Assembly: GCA_016081115.2 (NCBI GenBank)
Contig: CM071934.1
Span: 55,785,267 to 55,849,266 of the forward strand
Reading direction: 5' to 3'
DNA: 64,000 nt
Source of the DNA: Rehmannia glutinosa
Taxonomy: Eukaryota; Streptophyta; Magnoliopsida; Lamiales; Orobanchaceae
The notes under the pieces are model-generated. The model was not told the DNA's origin, did not search any database, and worked only from the letters and a program-made list of their open reading frames with translations. The position numbers were made by a program, and so were the translations under genes. This document shows, piece by piece, positions 23,826 to 36,357 of this stretch. Every line of letters starts with the position of its first letter. Position 1 is the stretch's first letter.

Positions 23826-25381
23826 TGTTGGAAATTTATTGCTTAGATTTTGATGAATGCCATGTAAAACTTAGACTAGAAAGTTGGCACCCCATTTTCT
23901 TTGTAATTTGCATTGTAATAGATAGGGTTATCGAGCTAAGTCAAGTCGACCATGCTGGATATACAAGAAGTCAGGAAGGTGAAATGAAGACTCAAGCTAT
24001 GAAGCAATTTGAGTATGGCAAGGAGGAGAAGTCAAAAACTCTCTTTTGAAGGAGTATCGGTGAATACGGTTTGTGTGAAGTGTCGATCAAGTCAACTCAA
24101 GAAGCCCAGTCTCAAGTTGAGTAATGATGAGTCGTCCATTGATTGGAAGCTAACTCGAAGTCACACAGGAAGTTAGAGAAGCTGCCGATCAAGTCAAGAC
24201 AAGCGAAAAGAATCCGTTGCCTGCAAAGTCAGAATATTACCAAAACAAGCAATACTTCCATCTTTGCCATGTCTTAAATTGCTCGATCCCGAGAAGCATG
24301 CAAAGGATAAACCAATGGGAAGCTCTGCACCTTGTGTGGACTACGAAAAGGCTGAATGTTCATTTAATACGAGGAAATGTCAACATCAGGGAGCAACAAG
24401 ACAAGCCAACGAATACAAGTGACTTTTAAAATCGGCTATCTCTTCAGCGGGCACATTTTTAAAAAGCTCACTATAAAAGGATGAGGAATCACTTTGAGAG
24501 AAGGTTACAGAACCCACGAGCATTCAAGCTATTATTATTTTGTAACACATAAAATATTCTCAAGTTATCCAACCAAATCCTCAAGCACTAAATTTGAAGA
24601 AATCGATCAACACCAGTTTGTGAAGGAAAGACAACTTCAAAGCTGTTGAAGAGAAACTTTTGAAGAATCAAAAGGTCTACATTCAAGGAGGATTGTAGAA
24701 AGGTTCAAGTCGAACCAGTCTCAAGTTATTGGAGGCTTCGTGATCAAATCGAAAGAGGTAAGTAAGTGGTTTAGCAAATGCGGCCTTCTTTGTGAAGAAA
24801 AGCGAGTCGGACGAGAAGCGGTTGTGTGACAAGGCATCTCGGTGAGTCCCAAAGGATCAAGTCAGGTGTGTGATCAAGACTTATATACGGGTGATAGCCA
24901 CTTTGTACTACGATCAATACTTAGTGGATTCATCCCGGGAGTTGGAGAAGAGAGGAGTAGAAGAATTACCCCATCTTGAACCTCTATAAAATTCATTGTG
25001 TCATTTACATTTGACATTTAATTTACGCATATCATTTTATATCTGTGATAATTTGTTATCAAGCGATAATTAACAAAGTGCTAAAACCAAGTGTTAAAAT
25101 AAACTTAAATCAAATTGAGGGTGTTAAGTCTTATAAAAACCCAGAAAATTTCATCACGGCCAAGTTAAAGGTTTAGACTAAACAAGCTGAGTTATTCTAT
25201 CAATAGCTCAATCGAGTGCGTTGAGTGGCTAACTCTACTGGTTAACTAACTTAGCTATCCCTCAAGGACTTAGTTGTGTATTTAACTCTGTAATATTTTA
25301 AAAAGGACTAAAATCGAAAAGTTGGTAAGGTTTATTCAATCCCCCCCCTCTAAACCTTACTCACACCCCTTAGGACCTACA
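23826..25381 (+). repeat. Solo LTR of the C-like Copia family
   Basis: A single 1556-bp LTR starting TGTTGGAAATTTATTG and ending GGACCTACA, with TATAAAAGG at 24472-24480, lies inside the Gypsy reverse transcriptase. It has perfect 5-bp duplications on both sides and no internal domain. The structure is what recombination between the two LTRs of an inserted element leaves behind. It shows the same CAG/CTG lesions as C. Confidence 0.9.
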
Positions 25382-25386
25382 ATCTT
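25382..25386. other. Target-site duplication, right copy (atctt)
   Basis: Identical to 23821-23825. Confidence 0.9.
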
Positions 25387-25882
25387 TAGTTCTTGTAATT
25401 CAACAGGTGCCATTCTATAAGCAGGGATAGAAATTGGTGTCGTACCAGGTTGTAGTTCGATGGTGAAGTTTATATCTCTATCTGGAGGTAATCCGGGTAA
25501 ATCATCTGGAAACACATCTAGATACTCTCTAACCACTGGAGTGTCTTCAAGTTTCAAACCATATAACCGTGTGTCTACTATGTAGGCAAAGTAACATTCG
25601 CAACCTCTCTTAATCATTTTGAAAGCTGTAGATGCAGATATTATACATGTAGGCAGAATTTCTCTTTCCCCTTTAAATACTATATGTGTCTGATCAGGAA
25701 GCTCCAACACTAGTTCTTCAGCAAAACAATCCAGTTTAGCATGGTGTTCGGTTAACCAATCCATACCAAGAATCACATCGAAATCTCTTAAGGGCATAAA
25801 AAGTAAACTAGCACTCAATTTTGACTCACTAATTAAAACTTTGCAATCACGATATACAGTATTTACAATCATCACACTCCCT
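25382..25882 (-). pseudogene. Ty3/Gypsy element G: retropepsin C-terminal half and RT start
   Basis: An open minus-strand frame reads FDVILGMDWL (the second conserved retropepsin segment), then a linker, then the REYLDVFPDDLPGLPP start of reverse transcriptase and APVELQELK. It is of Del/Tekay (chromovirus) type by the look of these motifs. The frame is uninterrupted for about 165 codons, so this part of G is well preserved. It is separated from the protease active site (27445-27453) by a solo Gypsy LTR and from the rest of RT by a Copia solo LTR. Confidence 0.88.
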
Positions 25883-25887
25883 ACTGA

Positions 25888-27355
25888 TGTGTGTAAAATA
25901 TACGTGCATTTTAGGGCTTAAAATGACATATATTTGATGCACTTGCACGCATATGTAGTGTGTTTTTACTTGTTTCCTTAGAAGGGCATGATACTGCGTA
26001 TTCGTGTAACTTTACGAGGAAAGCGAAGCTTAAAACGAAGAAATATCGGTTGGAATGCCGGATAGGGCTGACAAGTGCGAAGAAGATCAAAAAAACAAAA
26101 AATGGACAAAAACACTTCCACCACGGCGGACTGTGGTGTCACGGCCTTGTGAAAATACCGTGTGAAGTGGCACAACCGTGTGGAAAAGAGGAAAAAACAG
26201 GGGCGAAACCAAGCCGCGGCCAGACCATGTGGGCCCACACGGGCGTGTGGTATTAGAAGCGTGCAAAAATCCACACAGCCGTGTGGTGTCACCTGGCAGG
26301 CTGTGTGGGACTCTAAGCAGCGTTTTTTGGAGTTCATTTCGTTCCAACTCTACAAGTGATCTATCGATCATCTATAAAGGGACCCAAGCTTGCACAAAAA
26401 TCAATCACTTCATCGCAACACAACACATCAAATGCGCGGGGAACACAAGATTTGAAGTCTTAAGAGAGAGGAGGGCTAGGTCGCGAAGAACACCACATGG
26501 CCTTTCGCATCTACGGGGAGCACAAGAGCTTGAGAGGCTTAGGAGGGAATCCGTCGACAGAAGTGGTTTTCTTTCTATGTTTAGATCTCTTATCATGTGC
26601 TTAAGCGATGTCATAATATTGATTTTGAATTTGTCTATGAATTTGTTATCAATGTTGGGGTAATCTTTGGATCTTAGGGGCATAATCAAAGCGTGGATTC
26701 ATTTAAATCTTGATTAATTGCTTTCTTAATTAATTCATGCTTTCTATTTTATGAATTAGAGTGCTTATTCTTAATTGCTTTTTATTTGACCATTAATTTG
26801 CATGTTATATTTATTTGTCGCGAAATTCGGAAGAAAGTTCTAACGAGAGAAGTGAATTGGGAGACATAAATGGGTGTATCGAGTCAGGAGACCTACAACT
26901 GTTTATGGGAGTCATTCAATTTATAGATCTTTTGGAAGTTAATAATAGTTGTATCGAGTCGGGAGACCTATAATTGTTACTAATTTACGATTTATGCGCC
27001 ATAGGGAGAAGAATAAACTATCTTAGGAATTGAACCCATAGAATTGCATGAATTGGTTTTGAAACTTTAATTGAATTTAATATTGAAGAAACATGTTGAG
27101 ATTATGTGCTAGGTTGTCTCAATGTAGTTGTTGAAAATACTTGTGGGATTATAAATTTATTTATTTTTCTTTTAAATTTTTGATTTTTATAACTTCTTGA
27201 TATTCGGTTGCTTAAATAAAATTAGAATACGGTGTTATTATAGCTTAAGTATTTCACAAATTAATCCTCGAGAATACGACATTGCTTGCCATTATTCTAT
27301 AAACTACATTGTGCACTTGCGATTCTATGATCAAAATATTTTTTGGCGAGCACCT
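25888..27355. repeat. Solo LTR of a second Ty3/Gypsy element
   Basis: About 1.47 kb without coding capacity splits the protease of G, whose sequence resumes on both sides. It begins TGTGTAAAATATACG and ends near the GCGAGCACCT segment. The flanks actga (25883-25887) and cttga (27356-27360) are an imperfect duplication, so edges are good to a few bases. It contains CCGTGTGG-type arms at 26100-26320, a TATAAAGGGACC box at about 26373, and a repeated segment, tgtatcgagtc(a/g)ggagacct, at about 26875 and 26949. Orientation is probably + by the TATA box. Confidence 0.7.
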
Positions 27356-27480
27356 CTTGAGTTGAACGATAAATCATATCCTGATGTTTCCAGTTTATTA
27401 CCCAAATGTGATGCAAATGATTGTGAAATAAATGAATGTGTTGCTCCTGGATCAAATAAAACATAAGCATTTGTATCAAA
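27356..27480 (-). pseudogene. Ty3/Gypsy element G: retropepsin active-site part
   Basis: Minus strand reads AYVLFDPGATHSFIS, with the aspartic-protease loop Asp-Pro-Gly at 27453-27445. DPG in place of DSG is common in plant Gypsy proteases. The downstream half is at 25882-25600 on the far side of the solo LTR. Confidence 0.82.
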
Positions 27481-28171
27481 GATTGAGATATTACCAGTAA
27501 CTACGGTTGGTACAGCTTTAGCTTCTTCTTATGTCATAGCAAAAAGCGAAGTTGGACCTTGTTGTCTGCTCGCTTGACTTTCTTACGCTAGCTCCCTTCA
27601 TATACCAAATCTCCCTCGATCTCACCTCTATTAGGATTAAAACCACTAAATCTAGTTTGCTCAACTGTGGGTTCCTCGCGTGGTTTTGTGCAATTCCTTG
27701 CTATATGTCCTGGTTCGCCACATCTAAAACATTTTCCGGTAAGCAATCTACATTCTCCATAATGATTTTTACCACAATGTGGACATGTGGGAACTGATTG
27801 TGTAGAACCAACACCCTTACTGGCTGATGTTGCACCCCTTAAACTACTATTTTTTAAGCTGTTGGAAAGCCCCTGCGTGCGGTAGCGATAAATTCCTTTC
27901 TATTTCTAAATCCTCCAATTTCATCACCCTGCCTCTTCTTATTATACTGAAAGTTTTGTTTTGATTCATCTTCCAATTTCTCAGCACATATTACTGCAGC
28001 TTTCAACTTATTATATGACTCCAAATTTGTAGGTGTAGTACAGTTTTGAATAGCAAACAAGTCATATTCAAATCTAGTACATTTCTTATTTTACGTGGCT
28101 ACCATATGTGTGGCATAATGAGCAAGATAATTAAACAGTACTTCATACTCAGCAACTGATCGACTTCCCTG
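27481..28171 (-). pseudogene. gag: Ty3/Gypsy element G: gag C-terminal part with zinc knuckle
   Basis: Minus-strand frames show a Gag helical segment (VAEYEVLFNYLAHYA near 28150-28110, then AIQNC..NLESYNKLKAAVI at 28060-27990), a basic linker, and zinc-binding CPHCGKNHYGEC (27785-27750) followed by CFRCGEPGHIARNC (27731-27690). The second is a complete CX2CX4HX4C knuckle. The element is cut at 28171, where Copia E sequence begins; its 5' LTR and Gag N-terminus are not in the window. Frames are broken between segments. Confidence 0.82.
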
Positions 28172-28306
28172 TTTAAGTAGCTAACCCGATACAGCTGACT
28201 AGCCGTCTTGGCTGTTTCACTTGGCTGATAAGTGAAACTCTGCTAGTTTCCATTTCTCTTTTCTTTAACTTTCTTGATTGAGTCTTGAGCCTCTAACTCG
28301 GCTCAA
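28172..28306 (-). other. E sequence after the pol stop
   Basis: Short non-coding tail of E between its pol stop (TGA at 28309-28307) and the junction with Gypsy gag at 28171/28172. Confidence 0.5.
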
Positions 28307-29257
28307 TCAATCAAGCTCATTCTTAAGCACTTCAAATCTATATTCACATAAAGACTTAGTAAATATGTCAACTAAGCTTTTATCGGTTGATATGTATTCA
28401 ATGTGATGGTTTTCTATTCAACATGATCTCTTATAAAATGATATATGAAATTAATGTGCTTTGTTCTTGAGTGCAATACTGGATTTTGAGTAATTGCAAT
28501 GGCAACTGTGTTATCACACATAATTGGAATCTCTTTTCTTCTATATGATAGTCTCTCGAGATGTTGCCTCATCCATAAAACTTGGGCACAACGGTATGCA
28601 GCAGCTATATACTTTGCCGGTGTGGATGTAGCTATTGAATTTTGTTTCTTGTTGAACCAATAAACCAATCTATTTCAAGCATTTGGCAATTACTTGATGT
28701 ACTTTTCTGTCCATTCTACATCCATCGTCATAGTCACAGTCGAATAGCCAACTAGCTTCAATCCTCCATCCTTTTGGATACCATAAGCCAACTTATTGGC
28801 ATCACTTCAAATACCTTAGGATTACATTGGCTGCGATAATATGACTTTCCTTTGGAAGCGATTGAAATCTGGCACATACACACTACAACAAGGTGATGTA
28901 TGGCCTACTTTTGAGAGCTCTATATCTTGTTTGATTAATAGCTTTACCTTCTACATTCATGTCCATCAAAGTAGTATTCATGGGAATCTTCACGGATGAC
29001 TTCTCTTCCATGCCAAATTTATCCATTAAATATACGGTATATTTGGTTTCACTTATGAAGGTTCCATCCTTCATCTGCTTAACAGAAGACCTAGAAAAAT
29101 CGGTTCTCCCATCATACTCATCTCAAATTTCCCTTGCATGAGATTTGAGAATTTGTCACTCGGCTCTTTATTTGTGGATCCAAAGATGATGACATCCACA
29201 TATATTTGAACAAACGTATCTCTCCCCATCTTGAATTAAAAGAGTGTTCTTTCAACT
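28307..29257 (-). pseudogene. pol: Element E: RT C-terminal part and RNase H
   Basis: Minus-strand reading: KVERTLL..IQDG at the cut end, IYVD.IIFGSTN (the YVDD is altered: the second-last codon is Val, giving YVDV, at about 29180-29200), then TKYTVYLMDKFGMEEKS (29074-28883). RNase H follows at 28668-28310 with SIATSTPAKYIAAA, CDNTVAIAI and RTKHI. The 3' end is a stop at 28309-28307. Loss of an RT catalytic Asp, plus frameshifts, means it is dead. It continues the integrase-side fragment at 43222 after a gap. Confidence 0.82.
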
Positions 29258-30783
29258 TGTTAGGAATTTTATTGTTTAGATTTTGATGAATGCCATGTAA
29301 AACTTAGAATAGAAAGTTGGCACCCCAATTCTTGTTATAAAATGCATTGTAATGAATAGAGTGGCCAAAGTTTGAGTCAAAAACGGACTATGCAACATGC
29401 GAAGACAATTTGAAGATTGGAAGGAAGACTACGATGTGAGGCAGTGAGTATGGCAAAAAAGTGAGCGGGAACTCTCTTTGAAAAGCGGTGAGATGCGGTG
29501 AGTGGAGCATCGATCAAGTCAACTCAAGAAAAGCCAAGTCTCAAGTTGAGTAGCGGAAGAAAGTCATCCAATGATTGGAAAGGCGACTCACAAGTCACAC
29601 AGGGAAAGCAAGGAAATGCAATCAAGTCGAGATAAGCGTAAAAGAACCGTTGCCTGAAAATCAAGAGATTTACTTAAACAAGTAATATCTCCATACCACC
29701 TTTCTTGGAGTGCTCGAGTCCCGAAGCGTGCAAAAGGAATGAACGATGGGAAGCACTACATCGTGTTAGAACTCGAAAAGGTGAAACAACAATTCATACG
29801 AGAAAGCACAATTCCAAGCGCAAGCCAACGGCAAAAGTGACTTTCAAAAATAAGCTATCTCTTCAGCGGGCAAATTTTTGAAAGTTCACTATAAAAGGCT
29901 GAGGAGTTTGTTTGAGAGAGGAGGATGCATGAATGACACATACGTGAGATAGACAAGCACATTAGAAAAAGCTGAAACAATCTCAATCCTCAAGCTACAT
30001 TTGAAGTACATCAATCAACACTTACCTTGAAGGAAGAGAACTTCAACTTGATTGAAGAAAACCTTTGAAAACAAGGGGTCTACTTTCGGGGAAGGATTGT
30101 AGAAAAGTTCAAGGTTGAACTAAGTCTTAAGCATTTGGAGGGCTTCGTGATCAAATCCAAAGAGCTTGAGCAAGTGAGTTTGTAGTAGCAAGCGGTTTGC
30201 CACTGTGAAAAAGGCTGAGTCGTCGAGAGAAGCTTGGTGAGTGATCAAGGCGTCTCGGTGAGTCCCAAAGGATCAAGTCGGCTTGTTGTGATCAAGACTT
30301 GTATCGGACTTACCACTTTGTAAACGATCATTACTTAGTGGATTCCTCCGGGAGTTGGAGAAGAGAGGAGTAGAAGAATTACCCCATCTTGAACCTCTAT
30401 AAAAACTTTCTTGTGTCATTTACATTTCAACATTTAAATTCTGCACTTTTAATTGCTTATATCTGGCGATAAATTTGCTATCAATTGATAATTTATAAGT
30501 ACTAAATCAAGCTCTAAAATCAAACTTAAGGGTGTTAAGTCTTCCTTTGAAAATAAAACCACGGTGAGTTAAATTGTAGCCACTTAATTTGAGTTACTCT
30601 ATCAACGGCTCAATTTGTGATGCATTGAGAGATTAACTCTCTTGAGTGACTAATTCGACATCCATCAAGGACACGGTGTGTAAATTAACTCTCTGTAGAT
30701 TTAAAAGGACTAAATCGAAAATTTGGTAAGGTTTATTCAACCCCCCCTTCTAAACCTTACACTTACACCCCTTGGGACCCACA
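29258..30783 (+). repeat. 5' LTR of element A
   Basis: TGTTAGGAATTTTATTG to GGGACCCACA, 1526 bp. TATAAAAGG is at 29890-29898; a C7 tract is near 30747. It pairs with 41679-43221. Confidence 0.9.
29890..29898 (+). promoter_or_regulatory. TATA box in 5' LTR of A
   Basis: TATAAAAGG in ttcactataaaaggctgagg, conserved in every LTR of the family including older E (minus, 47765-47757). Confidence 0.7.
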
Positions 30784-30785
30784 AG

Positions 30786-30796
30786 TGGTATCGGGC
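30786..30796 (+). promoter_or_regulatory. Primer-binding site (initiator tRNA-Met), element A
   Basis: TGGTATCGGGC follows the LTR by two bases. The expected tRNA-complementary TGGTATCAGAGC has been altered exactly at its CAG. Confidence 0.75.
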
Positions 30797-30906
30797 GGTT
30801 GGTTCATTGAACCCTCCATGGCAGTTCTTGAACTAGATCTCCAAACTTTTCAAAGTGCGCTTTAGTACTTAAACTTTCAAAACTCTTTTTATTAAAAGTC
30901 ATTATC

Positions 30907-33220
30907 ATGGAAGCAAATTTGACACGCATCCCTATGTTCACTATTGAAGAATTTGATGATTGGAAAATTCGTATGCGGAGCTCATCTATCGACATTACAT
31001 GATGAGATGTGGATAGTAATAGAAGATGGGCCTCTACAAATATTAAAGGTGAACACGTACATGCGAAGAGTTGCGGTGAAGGAGAAGAAGATGTTGCTCT
31101 AGACCGTCATGGTTGAAAAACCAAGAAGCCCGAGTGGACAAATGATGACAAAAAAGATACAACACGGATAATGTAGCCAGGACATCCTCTACAAAACCTT
31201 GGACAAAGCCATGTTCAACAAAGTCAAATCATGTAAAAACGGCTAAAGAAATGCAGGACAAGTGACATTAATTTGTGAAGGCTCGAGCAAATCAAAGAAA
31301 ACAAATTATCGGTGGTATCTGAAGTTTGAAAATTTCAAAATGATCTCGGGAGAGAATCGGATCAACTAGACGCTCGGTTTACTGAGAAATCACAAATGAA
31401 ATTTGTCTACACTTGGAAAGGAATATACACAGAGATGGAAATGTGTATGAAGATCCTAAAAAGTCTTCGGTGAATGGGAAATGAAGGTCATGGCAGAGAC
31501 ATTCCATGGACCTATCAAAGACATCCAACCATGAACTATTCTCGGACCTCAAAGCTATGAGTTTGAGTGAGAAGAAAAGACCGAGGAAGAGGCAATTTGT
31601 ACCCAAAACAATTGCTCTAATTGTCAAAGATGGGAAGAGAGGCCGTAGGTCAAAGAGGCATTGACCCGGAAGAAATAGCCACGATGGTTAAAAGGTTTAA
31701 CAAGTTCTTTAACAAGAACTACAAGAGAGGAAAGGGTGAATCTTCCGAGAAGACACTCGGCTCCTCCAAATCAAGGGATGATAGGCCAACCAAGAGAACA
31801 GATCATCAACAAGTTGAGTATCAAAGTGACAACTCAAGTAGAAAGAGTGATCAAAGGTTGAATATCTATGTTGGAATTGTAGACAACCAGTCACTATGCC
31901 ATTATTTGCTCATATCCTGTAGTCAACAAATACGGGGAATGAAGAAGAAAGAAAGGTCTTGAGAGAAAGAAGACAAAGAAAAGAAAAAGGCAATGATGGG
32001 CTGATCTTTGAAACTGACCAAGTCGAAGAGGCAGTGATTGAGAGCGATGAAGGCGACTACTCGAGTGACTACGAAGAAGAAGCCTTGATCTGCAATGGCC
32101 AAAGAACAAGATCAAGAAGATGAGGTACAATCTAATTCAACAAGCTCGGACACTAGTGATAGTGAGCGTGACACACACACTTCATCACCTCTTGATCTTT
32201 ATGATTCATTAGGCAAAATGATGAAAGATTTTGAGCACATTAAATCCTCACACACTATTGAATGAGGAAAACACCTACTTAAAGGTCAAAACTCAAAGGT
32301 GACTAAGGAGGTGAGTACTCTAAGTCAAATAGTTTGTTGAAAATGAAAGTTTAAAAGTGAAAATGCTAAATTAGTAGCGAGAAATTGCTGCTATAGAAAG
32401 GAGGAGAATGACCTCAAAAATGTTATTGCCTCATTCACTAAGGCATCTAAATCATTGGATGATCTTATTATGAGTCAAAGAGAATGTGGAGACAAAGGCA
32501 GGAGGCTTAGGATTTAATTCCTTTGTGCCATGTTAAACCTCAAAGTAATTTTGGAAAAAGGATCTTCAAGTCATGAAGAGTCTGAAAAATCCAAAACTCT
32601 AAATATTGCACACACTTTCACTCCAAAGCACAATACTAAGCAAAAAGCGGCCTTGGTTACAAAGGAAAAGGAAAACAACCCGTTGAGTGTCTTTGGAAGG
32701 GCAGTGAGAAGAAATTGGCCAAGTCCTCGGCAAACTCAAGCGAGAAAATACTCGTAAAGAAGAAAGCAGAGCTACCAAAAATTCGAGAAAAAATCCATAA
32801 AAGAAATACATATAATGGGAATGGTAGAAAATATCCAAGCCAAGTGATTGGAACAATGTGAACTATCGGCATAGACTTATGGAATATAAGCCCGGATGGC
32901 AAAGGCACAGAACTCGGCAAAGGCCATTCCAAAAGCACAAGAGCTTTCATCGGCACACACATATGTACCTAGGCACTACACTCAAAAACACCACATTACC
33001 CAAGGAAGGCAATTGCTAAAACACGTATGCGGGCATCGGACAAAAGAGGCAATTTGTATGAACCTAGAATCCCCAAGCAATTTGCGGGGATTAATTATGA
33101 TTATGGCAGCGATAGATGGCAACCCCTTAGAGTCAAATCATTTGGCTATAGGTTGGTTGGATCATCTTACAATTCTAACCCCTCGGGACCCGAGACAAGT
33201 ATGGGTACCTAAAATTTAAT
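30907..33220 (+). pseudogene. gag: gag region of element A, frame-broken
   Basis: ATG at 30907 begins MEANLTRIPMFTIEEFDDW, the same as B (52656) and close to E (46772, minus). Recognisable parts follow in shifting frames: the UBN2-type Gag core (about 31080-31560), a charged segment (31621-31890), a zinc knuckle starting CWNC at 31869 and decaying by 31912, a coiled-coil segment (32400-32480), and a basic Tyr/Lys-rich C-terminal region to about 33200. The product would be the particle protein. A start in the 5' leader 120 bases after the primer site is consistent with the family. Confidence 0.8.
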
Positions 33221-36200
33221 TTCCTTGATTGCGGGTTCAAGAGCAGTGAGTGCCAAGGAACTGGTACATGGATAGTGGGTGTTCCCGGACATATGACAGG
33301 AAATAAGAGAAATCTGTCAAAATTCAAGGAAGTCAAAGGAGCGAAGTCATATTTGGAGGAAATGAAGCTCTGGTGAAATAAGAGGCATTGGATCCATCAA
33401 GAGGAATGGATTAGAAATCACGGATGTTGCATTTGTTGAAGGACTCAACTTCAACTTACGAGTATCGATCGGCTCGTGACAAGGGCTACAATGTTGGATT
33501 CAACATGGATGTATGCCAAATCAAGGATATTGAATCAAATGAAGTTGTCTTTGCAAGGAAGTAGACGAGAAGAATATGTATGTAGTGGATTGGTCATTGC
33601 AACACCCGAAAGACTGTCTCTAGCAAAACCTTTGAATCAAGTTAGGCTATGGCACAAAAAAAGTGAGTCACACTGAATTTCAAAACAATTAACAAGCTAG
33701 CAAGAAGTCATCTTGTAGAAGGACTTCCAGGACTCGATGTATACAAGAAGGAGAGTATATGTGATGCATGTCGGAAGGGAAAACAAATCAAGTCGTCGTT
33801 CAAAGAAAAGACATGCCCATCCTCAACAAGAATATTGCATCCGCCTTCATATGGATCTATTTGGCCCAGATGGAACCGGCCCGCATAAGTGGAAAGAAAT
33901 ACACCTTGGTGGTAGTAGATGATTACTCAAGATATACATGGACAATATTCATGTGCGAAGAAAGAAACTCTACAAAAACTACCACGGTGATGAAGAGGAT
34001 TCAAAATGAGAAGAGTCAAACCATTATCAAAATAAGATCGGATAGAGGAGGCGAGTTTGTCAATGGAATAATAACTTCGATCTTGTATTGAGAATGGTAT
34101 TGGTCATGAACTATCGGCAAAGGACTCCGCAATGAGAATGGAGTTGCGAAAAGAAGAGCAGAACCCTCAAAAAGCGGCAAAGGACCATGTTAGGTGACGC
34201 GGGGTTACCAAAAAGATTTTGGTGAAGCAATCAACACACTTGCTACACCCCAAACAGATGTATGATAAATAGGCGGTGACAAAGACTCCCTATGAGATAT
34301 GGGTGGAAGAAAACCAAATGTTGCATATTTGAGAATATTTGGATGTAAATGCTTCATTCACAACAATGGCAAAGACAACCTAAAGGCTTTTGATGCTAAA
34401 GGCGATGAGGTATCTTCTTAGGATACTCGGTGAAAGCAAAGCCTCTGAAATACTCAACAAAAGAACTATGATTCTGAGGAATCCATTCATGTAGTATTCG
34501 ATGAGCGAATGTAAATGGAGAAGACATTGAAGAGTCGGTGATAAGTTGAATCATCGACCATCTGAGAAGAGTCCCATCTTTGAAGTGAAGGCGGGATTAT
34601 CAATTGAGATGAAGATGAGATAGCTGAATCTCAAAAGCGGTGGAAAATTTGCGGCTAAGTGACCACGAAAGAGCGACCCACGACAACACGGTGCAAGTCG
34701 GCGAATCAATCCACTAACTCATCAACTTTGATGTGAGATGGTGAGAGACCATCCACTAGAACTTGTCATTGGAGATATGAGAGAAGGTGTCAAAACAAGA
34801 TCCAGAACTCAACAAGAAGCTATGTTCACATGCTTCATTTCGCAAATAGAGCCAAAAGATGTGTCACAAGCATTGGACGACACACATTGGATTCAAGCTA
34901 TGCAAGAAGAAGTGAATCGGTTTGAGAGAAATAAAGTATGGGAACTAGTGCAAAGACCCATACATCAAAATGTTATTGGAACCAAATGGGTATTGAAATA
35001 AGATGAACGAGGAAGGCTCGTGGTAAGAAATAAAGCAAGACTAGTAGCCAAAGGATATTGCCAAGAAGAAGGGATAGATTTTGATGAAACATTTGCCCCT
35101 GTAGCAAGATTGGAAGCTATAAGGATGTTTCTTGCCTATGCGACTCACAAGAATTTCATTGTATATCGAGATGGATGTAAAAAGTGCATTCCTAAATGGT
35201 TTATTGGAAGAAGAAGTGTATGTTGAACAACCTCCGAGGATTTGAGCGAAGACTCTTGGAGACAAGGTATACAAACTCAAGAAAGCCTTGTATGGATTGA
35301 AAGCAGGCACCCCAGAGCATGGTATGATACCTGTCACAATTCTAGCGAAAATGGATTCACAAAGGAAAAGTAGATAGAACACTTTTCAGAATTCAAGACA
35401 AGAAAAGAGTATCTTGCTTGTTCAAATATATGTGGATGACATCATTTTTGGATCCACTAACCAAGAGCTATGTGAAAAATTTTCAAACCTCATGCAAAGT
35501 AAATTTGAAATGAGCATGATGGGAGAGTGACATTTTCCTTGGACTTCAAGTGAAAGCAATTTGAAGGATGGAACCTTCATAAGTCAAACAAAATATACCA
35601 GAGATTTAATGAAGAAGTTTGGTATGGAAGAGAAGTCTTACGTAAAAATACCAATGAACACATCGATCAAAATGGACATGGATGCGGATGGCAAGCACAT
35701 AGATCAAACAAGATCTGAGCACTTATTGGATCATTGCTCTCTATCTCACGGCAAGCGGGCGGATATCACATTTCTTTGTAGGTGTATGTGCAAGATTTCA
35801 ATCTGCTCCAAAGAGAGCCATATGACAACTAAAAGAATCTTAAGATACTTGAAAGGAAGCCAAGAAGTAGGCTATGGTATCGAAGGAAGGTGGATTCAGA
35901 CTAATTGGCTATTCGGACTCGACTATCTTTGGATGCGAGTGGGACGGGAAGAAACACTTCAGGCACATGTCAAATCTTTAGGAAGCAGACTAATTTCTGG
36001 TTTAGCAAGAAGCAAAACTCAATAGCCACCTCTACAGTGAGGCGAGAATACATAGGCTGCGGCAAGCTTGTTGTGCCCAAGTCCTATGGATGAGACAACG
36101 GTGAGAGACTATGAAGTTGAAGAAAAAGAAATTCCAATCATGTGTGATAACACAAGTGCCATTGCAATCACTCAAAATCTGTGTTGCACTCAAGAACAAA

Positions 36201-36357
36201 ACATATTGATGTCGGATATCATTTCATAAGAGATCATGTTGAAAAGAAGGACATTATCTTGGAATATATCTCAAGCGATAAACAACTAGTGACATCTTCA
36301 CAAAACCATTATGTGAGTCAAGATTTGAAGAACTCAAGCATGAGTTGGGGTTAATTG
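33221..36357 (+). pseudogene. pol: pol region of element A (PR-IN-RT-RNase H), frame-broken
   Basis: Protease motif MDSGCS is at 33268-33285. The pre-integrase HH-CC region spans about 33650-33790 (LWH.., CDACR). The integrase core is at about 33840-34170, with YTLVVVDDYSRYTW and IRSDRGGEFVNG supplying catalytic Asp residues. The integrase C-terminal region ends near 34520. Reverse transcriptase is in large pieces at 34738-35001 and 35020-35226, with catalytic YVDD at 35429-35440. A further RT piece is at 35561-35800. RNase H is at about 35990-36357, ending in HELGLIG. The motifs are intact; the connecting frame is not. It closely matches B. Confidence 0.87.
35429..35440 (+). other. RT catalytic YVDD motif, element A
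   Basis: Tyr-Val-Asp-Asp in QIYVDDIIFGSTN. Confidence 0.92.
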
